In this document: in pieces, positions 44,374 to 56,884 of the stretch
Layout of the letters: each line of letters opens with the position of its first letter
Numbering within the stretch: the first letter of the stretch is position 1
NCBI GenBank assembly: GCA_024349245.1
Contig: JALDNG010001303.1
Coordinates: 1 to 64,000 of the forward strand
From: Neodontobutis hainanensis
Taxonomy: Eukaryota; Chordata; Actinopteri; Gobiiformes; Odontobutidae
Direction of reading: 5' to 3'
DNA length: 64,000 bases
Notes under the pieces: model-generated
What the model was told of the DNA's origin: nothing
Databases searched by the model: none
Seen by the model: the letters and a program-made list of their open reading frames with translations, nothing else
Program-made: the position numbers and the translations under genes

Positions 44374-45750
44374 GAGTAACGCATTACAAAAGTAATGCAT
44401 TACAGTAATATATTACTTTTTCCTGTAACGCAGTGTGTAAGGCATTACAAATTATTTTTAGTAATATTTTACTCGGTACATATTCAGCAAAGCTTGCGTT
44501 ACAAAATAAAACTTTGCGAGATTTCATTAAAGTCCCTCTTGTTGGTGTAACTTTGTTATTGCGTGACATAGTCCAGTGAAGGCGGGTTTTACAGGAGTGG
44601 TGCGAGGCATGATTTCTGCCCCTGCTGTGCTCGCGGGTTGCGCTTGCCAGTGGAAAAGCGGCTAATGAAGATGGCAGAAGACGACTGTACATTTTTAGAG
44701 GCAAAGGACACGGACCGCAAGACATTATTCATAATTACAAGCGCATTGTATAAAACATATTTTTGAACCGGCACTTCTAGGACAGCTACGTTAACACGCG
44801 GGTCCTCAGGTTATTATGGTTACGGACAGAGCGGCGGGAAATTCCATAGACATACATAAGAAAGGCTAGATGTCTCACGGCGCAGTCTCTGACGGCATCA
44901 CCGGTGGCCATCTTGAAACAGGCAAGCTTCCTATCGGACTCCATGGTACCTGATGTAAGGTGAGTGATCTGCACGAACATAAATACTTTTATCTCGCTGA
45001 AATCTTGACGGATTTACAAAATGTTTGATTTCTTACAAACGTTAATAATGTGGCTATAATTCTGGATGCGTGAACATGTTGAAATTGCAGCTTTTCTTTT
45101 GAAAGACGACTTAATCGTGCAGCATAGTTGTGTATCACGGCTAACGTTACTTGTGCAAGTTATCAAGGCTGAGACCACCATCGAGCTGTTCAGTTATAGT
45201 TTTACTGACACCAATAACGATTTTATGACAACCAATTTTTTTATCTATATTACAGTCATTGTGAATGTGGTTGTAGTTATTAGCTGGCTTTGAATGAGAC
45301 CTAACGTTAGTAGTTACAGTTGAGCTGCTACCCAGCAATTTTACATCAGTGGGAGAGGCAGAATTGCTCTTTCTTTTCAATGTAACTTAAGTTGCACATG
45401 ATTTCCAATCGGTTTGGTTTGTTAAAAACATCTTATTATTTTTATTTTTTGTAAAATGTGTTTTCTGAAGACATGCACAATAACCCTAACCCTAAGACAT
45501 ACACAGTACCTGGAAGTGTCACAAACCATTTTGAGTATATAGAAAAATGCCTGTATTTGTATCTGTTTGCCGAATTTATCACCACTGATACAGTCTGAAC
45601 TGTATGATAATGTCATGCAACTTAATTTATATGGAAAGATCATTCAGGGGTGGCTAGTTCAGTTCTAGTTTTTTTTAAGCATAAAACATTTTTAAAGCAT
45701 GTATTTAATATCTGTATACTATACTCCATATATATATATATATTTTAAGG

Positions 45751-45930
45751 TGGCTGGAATAACAATCCTAATGCCAGCCAGTTCAAGTACATCTTCAGGA
45801 AGCTGATGGCCCGGTGTGGGGTTGTTAAACCATGCAGGCAATGTGACAGCACAGGATGACACAGAGTCCCTCCCAGCTGTCATTGTCACCTTTACAAGCC
45901 TGTCAGCTGTAGATATGTCCTCTGCAACAA
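45751..45930 (+). pseudogene. P-element/THAP9-type transposase C-terminal exon remnant
   Basis: Reads GGWNNNPNASQFKYIFRKLM, matching the GGxNxNPxxxQF motif near the end of THAP9/P-element transposases, then a broken frame with NVTAQDDTE (a gNvxxQDxT-like stretch). Only this exon survives in the element. Confidence 0.55.
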
Positions 45931-46570
45931 ATAAATAAATAGACTTTTGTGTAATTATTCCATATTTTGTGTAGTAATTCTATATCAGAACCCTGATATA
46001 CAATCCAAATAGTCTACAAGAAACTTCAGAGTGTTACCAAGAGGTTACCACACAGTAAGCCTTTATTATGCATGTCTATCTTTTGGGTAACCAAAAGTCC
46101 TATGGGGAGTTTTGATAGGGCATTTTACAAAACGCATGAGCATACCTTGGCAAATCAATGGACTAAAGTACTCATATTTCATTCTATATTGATCTGCTTT
46201 TGTACACAGCTTTACAAGACCTGGTGCTTGGGCTCAGTTGTGTTTCTAAAGTCATATCAAGAGACCTAGAAGCTGAAATGTGGTCAGTTGAGATGCTTGT
46301 TATCCAGCAGAAAGAAAAACAATATTCTAGCCTCTATAACTCTGTGCAAGTACTTCACATAATTATTCTGATTCTTTCCTAAGAAACTACAGGGTCTCAG
46401 TTTTCTAAAGAGGTCAGGCATTTGATGGTAGGCAAAAATGGCTGGGAACAGTGATCTCTGAAGTAGGCGCAGTGCAATGTCAAGGGAAAAGCCTAGTAAA
46501 TGGCCCAATCCTCAAGAAGTTAAAATAAACGTAATAATTCAAATTATCTTATTATAATAACATTATAAAA

Positions 46571-46573
<3 letters not shown>

Positions 46574-46608
<35 letters not shown>
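46574..46608. repeat. (TA)n microsatellite
   Basis: About 17 TA units inside the P-like element. Confidence 0.95.
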
Positions 46609-46611
<3 letters not shown>

Positions 46612-47523
46612 TTCCTTGGCGTGTGTATATTCATTGCATCTCTATGTTCTGTTCAATGTTATTTTCTTATGGAAGTCCATGGTTATAATTATTCATAAGT
46701 ATGCAGTGTCATAAGTATATCTTTGACGCGTTTATAAAAACTAAACTGTTTAAAAATCGGTAGAAAATTTAGCAAGTTATGGTTATTTAAAAGTACATGC
46801 ACCATTAAAACACAATGTTACGAGTGAGCAAGCTGCCTGTGACAAGATGGCGCCAGTTGCGGACGTCAACCTCCATTGGCCAACAGCGCGGGCGAGACAT
46901 CTAGCCTTTCTTATGTATGTCTATAGGAAATTCAACATGTTTAGCGTAGCCTGATAATGCGTTAGAAACGATTAAAATCTAAAAGTTGAGCCTTGGCAAA
47001 ACATAACGAAGATTCACTGACGTTATGGACGGAGAGGAACGCGTTTATTTTAGTTTATTCATCTCCTAAGCTCCGTGTCAGAGTCAAAGCTGAACAACAG
47101 CCCTTTATCGTCCAGTCCAGGCTGCTTTGATAATCAGAATGAATCCAGAACTGAACCAGGACTGGACAGTTTTCATGTCTGGATTAATAAAACAAATGTG
47201 CATCTTGTCATGGCATTAGAGTTTACTTATGTTGTGTCTAATATTAATAGACCCAAGCTATTGCCAGATAATAATTTTACCTCGACCATACTTTAAACAG
47301 ACTTTAATCATTTGTGATTTTGTCTGTCATCCTTTCTTGTCTTGAGCCTTCACTTTGCCAATTATATGCTTTATTGTTAGTAGCCTGATAGCCTACAGTC
47401 ATTATGGAACATCAAATGTCTTCTACTGGATGTAAATTGCTCTGTATTACATTTTAGAATTTTAGAATTTTAAGTTCTACCTTATAGTTATTTTCGTGAA
47501 AGTAACTCAAAAGTAATACAGGA

Positions 47524-47717
47524 GCCATGTTGGTTTTATGGAGCCAGAAGTCCTAATTTGGGCATATGAGCTAGGTTTGAGTGTGCGTTGGCATAGTAAC
47601 CAGCGAGCCAATCAGAACCATGTTTTTGAAAGTTGAAAGTCCTGCAGATAGCGGCAAAGCCATTGACGGTAGGAGGCGCTGACTTCTACAGTCACTGGGC
47701 GGCTAAGCTCATTCCTT
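47524..47717. repeat. Third paralogue of the L1 insertion site, without the L1
   Basis: Matches 8317-8476 and continues directly into the sequence found after the L1 (14240-14285). The target AGGAGGCGCTGACTT at 47671-47685 occurs once. Confidence 0.85.
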
Positions 47718-48522
47718 GTCTTTGCTGCATTTTGACTGCTGGCTAACTTGAGGTAAATGTTATATTAATTTGTAATTAAATTTTTTTATTTCATTAATTT
47801 TACTCATAATAACCTATTTTGACAACTACATATACTAGTAGTTAACTGTAACCAGAGCAGTGTTTCCTTTTTATTGCTAAATCTCGTTTTAAATTGTTCG
47901 CGATCCGGGGCGTTTACAGTTTCCACAAAGCATTTTAGCGTGCGCCTCCATCAGTGCAAACTCCTAAGTCATGCAAACCCCAAAATCTATACATCAAATT
48001 AAAGCTTAAAGTCTCATCTTTCAGACTATATAAACCATTTTAAGACATTAAAACCACATATTTGACACCAAAGCCTGTTTTACAGACACGCACAAAGATG
48101 GAGATTGGATTTGGTCTTACCTTTGACGGGTCTATTGGACTCAAACCGCTACAAAATCCACAAACTGGGTCTCATTCTGCTCATAAAGGTCCAGGGAATA
48201 ATATCCAGTAAAATAATTAGGTCCAAAAGATATGTTAGAGCCTCCAAGGCACAAAAACTGCCGAAAAGTATTCCCAACTTGAAGTCAGCTGCGACACTTT
48301 ATGTCGTTTCTTTTGTAAATAAAAACATAATTCCTTTTCTATCGCGAAACAAGCTAATCTCATGCTACCAGGAAGTGTTAGCATTAGATTGACACCTTGT
48401 TTGGCCAATTGAAAGGGTTTTGGTCAGCCTTTGACCAATGAGAAGACTTGGAACTCCACAGATGGATGAGCGACTACGCCCCACTTCAACGGCTTTAGTT
48501 TGGGCTAGAAGCGTCACTGAAC
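47718..48522. other. Non-coding stretch
   Basis: No gene or named repeat recognised between the paralogous fragment and the TAGCCTGG MITE. The 95-codon frame at 48105 shows no domain. Confidence 0.4.
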
Positions 48523-48919
48523 TAGCCTGGTTCTACCAGACTCGTACATTTCATTTGTACAGAGAGTCTGGCCTCGCTCCATTGACAAGCGTTTACTTCC
48601 TTGTATGCGGGAACTCTGTTGAAGTTTAAAACTATTGGATCTGCCCAGAGTCACTCAGGATCTGCCATAGCCAATCGCTAACGTGTGGTCGTGACGTATG
48701 TCATGCGCGAAACCGACTGGAAACAACAAGTCACTCCCTCTGTTCGCTGATTGGTCCTACAAAAATTGATTTCTGGAAACCTAAGAATATACCATAGACA
48801 TAATATACATAGGCGCCTCATGACGTGCTGGAGAGTGATCCACGTCGCCGCCATATTGGGTGGGTCTCTCCACTCAACGCTAGCACCAGAGTCAATAGGA
48901 GTAAGCGGAGCGAGCAATT

Positions 48920-49313
48920 ATGCCAGTATTTTGTGCAGCTTACGGTTGCAATAACCAACGCAGTATTGAAACTAGATCGCATGGGATTACATTTCACAAG
49001 TAAGATTGAACAATAATTTAGGTTATTTTACCATTTACCGTTTACTTACGTGTAACGTTCATCAGGAACTGGTAACGCAACTTAGGCTACTCTCTCTCAT
49101 AATCTCTGGCTGATTTTTTTTTTCTCTTCACACTTTGAAGGTTTTCCAGTGATACAGGCTTGAGGAGGCAATGGGAAGTTGCTATTAGACGGGAGGGTTT
49201 TGTTGTGCTCTGCAGTGAACACTTCAAGCCTGATGATTTTGACAGGACGGGTCAGATTGTCAGGCTTAGAGATGACCCCATCTGTCCTCAACTTCCCATG
49301 TCATCTCCAAAGA
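48920..49313 (+). pseudogene. THAP domain of the THAP9-like transposase (two exons)
   Basis: Exon 1 (48920-48999) reads MPVFCAAYGCNNQRSIETRS to FHK and ends at a GTAAG donor. Exon 2 (49141-49313) continues in phase with FSSDTGLRRQW, LCSEHFKPDDF and GQIVRLRDD. The C2CH ligands (CAAYGC, then Cys-x2-His in CSEHF) and the central Trp are all present, so the DNA-binding domain appears intact although the transposase downstream is broken. Confidence 0.75.
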
Positions 49314-49505
49314 GTAGGTGTATTTTACTCTACATGCTAACAGAGATGTCTATGATTCATATGTAAAACAAAACGGTAAAACCGTTATATATTTCTGCAT
49401 GTATTAGTGATGTATTGTGTATTAAAATACACTGTGGGATACTAAAACCTTTTTCAAGTGTTTTTAATTAAGTTGTTTTTAAGTATTATGTTTATTATGT
49501 TTTAG

Positions 49506-50840
49506 CCTGTAGTGACTAGGAATACACAAACTTCAAGGAAAGCTGAAGAGAGCCTAACAGTGGACGTTTTCAGCATTTTCCTGAAAGTGAACCTCAGCCC
49601 AATGATGTGAGTATTTTTAGGCTATTTGATATGTCCCATACAGCTGTGAGCATCATGGCTGTGGTCATATCAAAATATCTCCTTGCTTTCTGCAACTCTT
49701 TTCAGAAATACTCATACACTTATATGTGAATGAGTATATGTTATTCTACTAGGACCACTCCTACGCATTGCCCAATTCACCTACTCGTCTAAAGGCCAGA
49801 CTCAGTGAAGCTTTGGCTAGAGTGGAGAGTCTAGAGCGGGAGAAGAAAAATGCAAAGACCGAGAACAGAGAGCAAAGAAAACTGTAAAGAGTCTCCTGGA
49901 AGATCTGAAGGAAAAGAACCTTATAAATGAGGAGTTGAATGAAAGGCTTGGCTTCTTCTCTGGTAAAAATAAATTGATAATACCACCTTGAATTGTATAT
50001 TGTTTACACTATACACTAATACAAAAGGTATTATTTCAAGGGAACTTTCTAACTAGTCTGTCTAACTAGTTTAACTGAATTTCAGATCTTCAGGTAGAAC
50101 TCTTTTCAAAGCGGGGCCATGAATACACCAAAGACCAGAGAGAGTTTGCCCTCACACTGCACCTCCATGGTCCGAAAGCCTACAGTTATCTGAGGGATTC
50201 TCTGCATCTTCCCCTGCCACATCCACACACATTGCAACGGTGTAGTACATGTTTTTTTTATTTCACTTTTTAAACATACTGGTTAAAATACTTCAAACAC
50301 TTCAGCCCTACATAATGTACAACAAACAGGGAACTGATGTAGAAGTTTTGAGCGTGTATGTGCTATTTTGACAATTTTTTTCTTTGAGAATGCCTTCCAA
50401 AGTATTGGAAAAAAGAACAATCATTGAAAAAAATGAAAATGTGCCCAAAATAGGGATCCAAGGGTTGAAGCACTAAATAGCAATTTATTTTCTTTTTGTA
50501 AAGGTGGATGCAATCAGTGGATGCCAGGCCTGGGCTCAACACAATGATGTTGAACATGTTAAAGAGAAGACGTGAAGAAGACCCTGCTAAATATGGCTCT
50601 GTGGCCCTCATGTTGGATGCCATGGCCATCAAAAACATGTCCAGTACAATCCCCATACCCAGAAAATGTCTGGATATGTGGATATGGGGAATGGCCTGGA
50701 TGAGACTGATTTAGCCACAGAGGTGCTTGTTTTTATGGTGGTAGGAATACAGGGTCATTGGAAAGCTCCAATTGCCTACAACCTCACAAAGTCTCTGTCT
50801 CCAGACACACAGAAGGTCCTAAATGTAATAAAGAAGGTGT
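49506..50840 (+). pseudogene. P-element-type transposase exons (broken)
   Basis: Visible pieces are DHSYALPNSPTRLKARLSEA with a coiled coil RVESLEREKKN (49752-49860), then after a one-base shift KSLLEDLKEKN (49880-49965). Next are SKRGHEYTKDQREFALTLH (50100-50160) and the catalytic-core start YGSVALMLDAMAIK (50590-50630, candidate catalytic Asp in MLDAMAIK). After another shift come DETDLATEVLVFMVVGIQGHW and PDTQKVLNVI. This order is that of THAP9/P-element transposases, which cut and paste DNA. At least two frame breaks; no full C-terminus. Confidence 0.7.
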
Positions 50841-51315
50841 AATAAATTTAAATGAACAATCAAACTTGTTTCTTTATTAAAATATAAAATGCATTCATTT
50901 ATACATTTATCAATATGCCATAGTCTACCATATGTCTTAGTTAAACCTCGTAATACAAAGTATTTTTACATGAAAGCAGAATTTTTCAATGTGTGACAGC
51001 GTCCTGTATTATAACCAAGTCTCTGTCGTTTGAAACAAACCAAACCGTGTGAAAATCCGGTAAAAACTCGGGAGTTATGATCATTGTAGTTGAGGAATAC
51101 ACCTTCCTCAGTAGAAATAAATGCGGGGCGGAGCATCGGAGACCCATCCAAGATGGCGCCGCGCTGGTACGTCCGCTCCAATAGGCAGCGTCAGTCTATG
51201 AGGCGTCTATGTATATTATGTCTATGAGAATATACAGCGATCCCAGACTAAGTACTAAAGCGAAATGAAATTGAGCGGAAGTACGTAGGAGGGCGGAGCC
51301 AGGCTATCACTGAAC

Positions 51316-52443
51316 GTCCTCAATACGATAAATAGACAGCCAATGAGCTACGGTTTACGGAGATACCAAACACGGCAACTTTTTCAAAATTCAGGGTCTG
51401 GGGTAACTCGCATCAGAGAAGAGGAGAGGAGAGAGAGGCAGCTGCGTCAACACGCACTTGCATCTTTTGAGTTTTTATGAGTAAAAACTATACTCTTTTT
51501 ATATTTTACATATTATAAGTAATAAATATCATCTGTTTTAGTTGTTTTATGCATTTTAGACAGTTGAATAAAAAAAAAAAAAAAGAAGTAGAGACCCGCA
51601 GCCGCAGCAGGAGGGGGATTTGACACCTCTCTGTTCTCTCCTTTTCCCCTTTCTAATGCTGTTGGAGCCTTGAAAACACTAAATTGCAGTGCTATGACCA
51701 ATGTATATAGTTTGCAGTGTGTTTTTATTTGTGGATATTATTAAAAATATATATTTTGTCCCAAAACACTAATTTTGACTATTTTCATATGTAAACATGC
51801 CAGTTATTATGGAATATTAATTTTAAGAACGAATATAGTTACACTGTGTGTAAATTCAGGTTCCTCTTGGTGTAAGCTTTCAGAAGAGCCCTCATTGAAG
51901 TCTGTGGGTTGAAGCATTCAGAACTTATTGCACCTTTTCCAAATGTGTTAGTTTGATAAGATGAATAAATTATTTTAGTGGAATAAAGCGCCTAGACTAA
52001 CCAACATTAAAACTGGTGTAAAATACTCATTTTTACAGATATTCATTTCAAATTTGAAATGTGAGTAGTCATCCAGTAATTCTTTTGGCCCACAGTGTGT
52101 TTTAGTCCTCAACTACCTGCTGAAGCTTCATACACTTTTATTTTCATTAAATTTTTTAGGCGAGCACACAAAAAGTAATTTTTTTGTGTGTTCCAAAGTG
52201 TATAAAATTTTATCAGTAATATTTAGACAGATTCTGACTGCTCTGAGTGAAACTAGAGATTGTTACCTTTACAAAGAGCCCACACTTGTAATTAAATACC
52301 AGGGGGTTCAATAACAGCAATCATTTTAATTTGGAGAGGTCCCATTACACAAAATACAGCGAAAATGACCCGAAAGTAACTAATGGCATAAGTTATTAAA
52401 ACTAATTGCATTTCTTATATTTAGTTTTTACCCAAATTATGTA
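51316..52443. other. Non-coding stretch
   Basis: AT-rich with a GA-rich tract at 51416-51445 and poly-A at 51568. I see no gene. Confidence 0.4.
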
Positions 52444-53364
52444 TAGAATAATATATTGGCAAAACGAAGTGTATTATTAGGTAAGCATTATCTAATTTAA
52501 TGATTATATATCCCTCTCAGGTCACTATTATTTACCTCTTCTACCGTTATTGGCTCCGACAGAGACCTGAGCTAAACTCAGCATCTCTGCTCCTTCACTG
52601 CGCCCTCTGCTGCTGCTCTTCTTCAGGTGAGTTTCACTTTTACACCAATATCTACGTTTTTTAAATATTCTCCTACTTTACTAAGCACCATGTTGTCATC
52701 TTTGTTCTAAAATACATCTACAGCTAGCAATAGTACTAAACTGCTTATCAATAGATAGCCTCGTAATTATAAACTGTATGTTGTAAAAATATATAAAGTT
52801 GATCATTTAGAATTGTAGTTTCTGTTTGATATCCATCTTAGCATCTGCAGTTAATACGTTTTCTTCAACTTAAAATAGACACGTTACATACCTTTTTTAA
52901 AAAAACTGGTTGTTTAGAAATTGTAGTCAAAGATGCTGTATTTTTGAGATGGAGTAAATATGTGTTAAACCAGTTTTGATTTTTGTTTTTCAGTTTCCTT
53001 ACCTGTGCAACTGCAGGTCAGAGACCTCAGGAGCAACCTGAAAGTTCAAGAAACCCTTCCATCTTAGCAGCACTACTTTATTTATACAAATTAATACTAC
53101 ACAAAAATATGTTTTATGATTTCTGATTCATGCCAAAATAATGTTTGTATAATGTATAAATTATGTCAGATTCAAGATCTTGAAAAACAGTTTATATATG
53201 ATTTCAAACCTAGAAGCACATAAATGAATGGAGATGCTATTTTATTTAAGTTTATTTTTAAAAACGCTGAAGTTGTAGATGGACCAGGATGTGATGTAGT
53301 GATGAAGCTGAGGAAGACGAGGCTGGGCTATGTCAACTGTCCATGAGCAGAGAAGAACAGAGCA

Positions 53365-53712
53365 GCAGTACTGGTCCTGACTGGACTGGGCTGGACTGGA
53401 CCTGACTGGACTGTACTGGACCTGACTGGACTGTACTGGACCTGACTGTACTGGACCTGACTGGACTGGACAGTACTGGACCTGACTAGACTGGACCTAA
53501 ATGAACTGGGCAGTACTGGACTGGACAGTACTGGACCTGACTGGACAGTACTGGACATGACTGTACTGGACTGTACTGGACCTGACTGGACTGGACAGTA
53601 CTGGACCTGACTAGACTGGACCTAAATGGACCGGGCAGTACTGGACTCGACAGTACTGGACCTGACTGGACAGTACTGGACCTGACTGGACTGGACCTGA
53701 CTGGACTGGGCC
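53365..53712. repeat. GGACT-based minisatellite, segment S copy 3
   Basis: Same 5-bp-word structure as 15209-15718 with fewer units. Confidence 0.9.
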
Positions 53713-54629
53713 GACAGAAAAGCAGCAGCAGACAGGTAACTGTAGAGGAGAACAAAGTAAAAGCGTATGTTTAAAACAAGTCTTGCTGTTGGGCCCGGTC
53801 ACCTCTGAACATGAGATGTACTGTTAATCACAGAAAAACACATATCTTAGTTTTTATTCACCAGCTCACTGTGTGTTACTGTGTGTGTAAGGACTGTTTT
53901 CAGAAAATAGTGGACTTTGATTTGAACTTACATTAGCCTAAATATACTTTAGTTAATGTGAACTGTACTGGGTCAGAGGTCATGTCTGCCATGTTTAAAA
54001 CGAGGCATAAACATTTACCTGTGACTGTTGTCATGATTTACAGATGACAAATGTACAAAGATAAAACTAACACATGCACTTTAGCTACAGTAATGTTTAA
54101 GAGATGTATGACTGTAGAGTAAGAAAAGTGTTTTCTAGAGTAAAAAGTCTCAGAGGTTGGTGGCAGATGTAATGTTTAATGTAATGTATAGTGTAATGTA
54201 ACACCCACCTTTGTCTGAATATCCTCTTCAAAGTGCTCACAACACAACCAAGAGCCTTTCTTCTGATCAGCCTCAGTCTGACAGCATCACCTTTAGGAAA
54301 TCTGTGGAGAAAGAACAATATCTATTTTTATAAAACAGGCACGTGTCAAGTGTATTTACCAAAATGACACAACCCAGATCTTTGTAAAAGAGTACTTTAA
54401 GCCCACTTCTAATTTTTACTTTTATTATTATTATTATTATTATTAGTTTGCAAACTACACAGTAATTATTCAGTCAGAGACATTTATTCTTAACTTACTA
54501 AAAACTAAAAGAGCATTTTGCTTTATTCCTTCCAAACTGAAGGTTAGATATGACCGTATATCATATTATTACCAAGTTTGGTCCAGTGTATCATATTAAA
54601 CTAATGTTAAAACAGTGGAGCAGTATATT

Positions 54630-55046
54630 AGGCCTTTAGCAGCCACCTTCGGGTCAGCTAACAAAAGTAATAATATAGGAGCTTCTGTCTGACCGGTGCC
54701 AGAAATGGACCAATGAACCGTGGAGCCATCGGCAGTGAGTGCAGCAGTCCGCCGGTGGTCGATGAGAGGGTTTTGTTGGGCGCAGACTGGGCAGGCTGTC
54801 ACATATGTCCGGACAGCCTCTCCTTGAGTTGGCCACCAGAATCTTTATTGGAGGAAGTCCAGAGTCCACCGTATGCCCAGGTGACAGGTGAGTTGAGACG
54901 CGTGGGCCCCTCTGGAGAATCTGTTGGGTACAAACTGTTTCCCAGCAGGACATGAACTGGGACGGCCCTAACGCTGTCCTCTATCGGCCAGGTAACTGCT
55001 GCTACCAGGTGGGTTGGGTTTAGGATGGCGACTGGATTGACCAATG
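54630..55046 (-). pseudogene. Ty3/Gypsy integrase remnant, copy 3
   Basis: Third copy, with two single-base losses in G and C runs (54679, 54751) compared with copy 1. The CPVCAQQ motif is retained. Confidence 0.75.
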
Positions 55047-55330
55047 AATTCTCCTCCTGGTAAGAGCATCCAGCTTATGGTTTCAGGAGCCAGGTCTATA
55101 AGAGAGAGTGAAGTTGAATCTAGTGAAGAATAGTGAATAACAGCCCTGACACTAATATAATAATGTATATTTAGTGTTCTTTAAACATGACCTGTTAAAC
55201 AGTGTACTCGTACCACTTCAGGTTCAGGGAAGGCAGCACGGCTCTGGAAAAAATCTGCCATTTAGATCATTTGTAGGTTGTTGTTAGTAAGTTGTTTAAA
55301 TAAAGTAAATGTAGTAGGCTTGTTTAGCAG

Positions 55331-56880
55331 GAACCTTTATTTGTTACAAATTCAATATGATGTACTGGTGGATGTAAAAGACAAGTTTTTGAGAATTTTA
55401 TAAGACTGAGACTTTCTTAAGAAGAGACTTTATAAAGCGAGCAAGACTTCAGCTCTGGCTCGCTTTATAAAGTATGAAGCACACAGGTTTTAAATGGCTT
55501 CATGTTAGCTGCTAATGAGTAAAAGTTAAAGGTTCCAGTGGTTGATCCTGATCTGATTTGTCTTTCAGCTACAAATGTGTAATAGAATGAAACTTAGTAA
55601 ACCCTGGCAATGATGTGAGCCCTTAGTGATTGATGCATAATTTGTTTGTTTTGCCACAGTCCGTATCTTCTCTGGGAGAGGTGTATTTAGTCTAATATCT
55701 AAATTTAAAGATTTAATAAAGGATGAGATAAATCATTAGAACAGTTTTTCAGGACTCAGTTAAATAACACCAGCCAAACCTTTTGAAACTATTCACTCAC
55801 TACAGCTCAGTGCTTATTCCTCAGCTGTTGACTGATTACAGCAGCTAAAGGTCAGGTTTTCCTCTTTTGCATGTCCTAAGTAAATATTTGAAAATTACTC
55901 CTTCACAGTATTTCATGAGTAATTTACCCATTTTAAAATCCTTTCTCAAAACAATAGCTTAATGGTTGATGGAAACTAATTTTGATATTACTCATAGTTT
56001 TAGATTCAGCAAAATGTCATTGTTTTGTGGCATGTTTTTAAAAAGACATTAAGTACTATTCTCTAAAAAAAATATTGGAAAATATGGATGAGTTGCTTTG
56101 TCACCGTTTGAGCCTCAGCAGGTAAAATTCTTAGACACATCAGAGCTTAATTTGTGAATATATTCCCCACCTCCTAAACCAGGACCGGGACCTGTTAAAC
56201 AGGACCTCTTTTTAAATAAACATTAATGTGGCCTGTTTTTAAACATTTTAAACTTTAATTTAACTCCTGTAGAAATTGCCTGTTAGTTTGTTCATTTAGA
56301 CACAAAAGCAATAATGCAGTCTTCATAACAACATATGTTACCTTTTTTCCTTCTCTGTACTGGGTCATACTTCCCTTAAATATTCTCTCTGTGTTTTCTT
56401 GATGTTTTCACTGCAAAATGTCATAAATCAAAAGTGTTTGATTGAAAAGTCTCACATTCAGGGAATATACTAAAATGTATGTATTTAAAAGTTTAGAAAA
56501 CTAAATGAGGTCTTCTGGCGACACTTCTGTGAGCTCAATACTTACTATGTAGCCAAATGTAAAGACTTAAACGGATTATTTTAAATAAATTAGGTTTTAA
56601 TGATGCAATTTTTTTTTTTTTTTATCTTTATTTTATTTTTTTATATATAGCATGTCTTTACATTGGTGTAATTTATTTGTGTGATCGTTTTAATCATCAT
56701 TTGTGATCATTTTTCCCAGTGAGGCTTCAAACTTTTGTACACTACTATTTTCTGCATACATGATTAAGAATTTAGGAGTTTTCACTTTTTGTACTTTTAG
56801 TTCAGAGAAATGTTGATTGAAAAAATGTGGAAAAATCAATCTCTTACATAAACAAAAGTCAAAAAAAGTTTTTTATAATG
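55331..56880. other. Non-coding stretch, partly related to 42300-43010
   Basis: About 55850-56480 is a diverged relative of 42290-42960 (shared TTTGTCACCGTTTGAGCCTCAGC and AATTTGTGAATATATTCCC). No gene seen. Poly-T at 56610-56623. Confidence 0.5.
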
Positions 56881-56884
56881 ACGA

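Larger units (their letters stand above)
44845..46925. mobile_element. P-element-like transposon, 2.1 kb, decayed
   Basis: Terminal inverted repeats of about 32 bp (CATAGACATACATAAGAAAGGCTAGATGTCTC; right end ...TAGCCTTTCTTATGTATGTCTATA) with an 8-bp target duplication GGAAATTC at 44837-44844 and 46926-46933. One exon remnant is recognisable at 45751-45930. It also contains two telomere-like CCCTAA units (45481) and a TA microsatellite (46574-46608). Confidence 0.75.
44367..47518. mobile_element. hAT-like element interrupted by a P-like transposon
   Basis: Left end CAGTGTTGGGAGTAACGCATTACAAAAGTAATGC is a typical fish hAT terminus. The right end near 47500 (GTAACTCAAAAGTAATACA) is a plausible decayed partner. 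The interior is taken up by 44845-46925. No hAT transposase frame is seen. The right limit is uncertain. Confidence 0.45.
48793..51226 (+). mobile_element. THAP9/P-element-like transposon, 2.4 kb, decayed
   Basis: Ends CATAGACATAATATACATAGGCGCCTCATGAC and its near-perfect inverse at 51195-51226. Flanked by AGAATATAC at 48784-48792 and 51227-51235. It encodes a THAP domain over two exons followed by transposase exons, all plus strand. Confidence 0.85.
48523..51306. mobile_element. TAGCCTGG-ended MITE carrying the THAP9-like transposon
   Basis: Left end TAGCCTGGTTCTACC; right end GGCGGAGCCAGGCTA (complement TAGCCTGGCTCCGCC). Flanked by TCACTGAAC at 48514-48522 and 51307-51315. Without the nested element (48793-51226) it is about 350 bp. 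Confidence 0.7.
52444..55330. repeat. Segment S, copy 3
   Basis: Nearly full paralogue of 14289-17345. It includes the minisatellite (53365-53712, about 160 bp shorter) and the Gypsy integrase remnant. It ends at TTGTTTAGCAG, the point where copies 1 and 2 join a hAT-like terminus. Confidence 0.85.

Noticed and set aside
45481..45496. Telomeric repeat
   Set aside because: Only two CCCTAA-like units; too short to mean anything.
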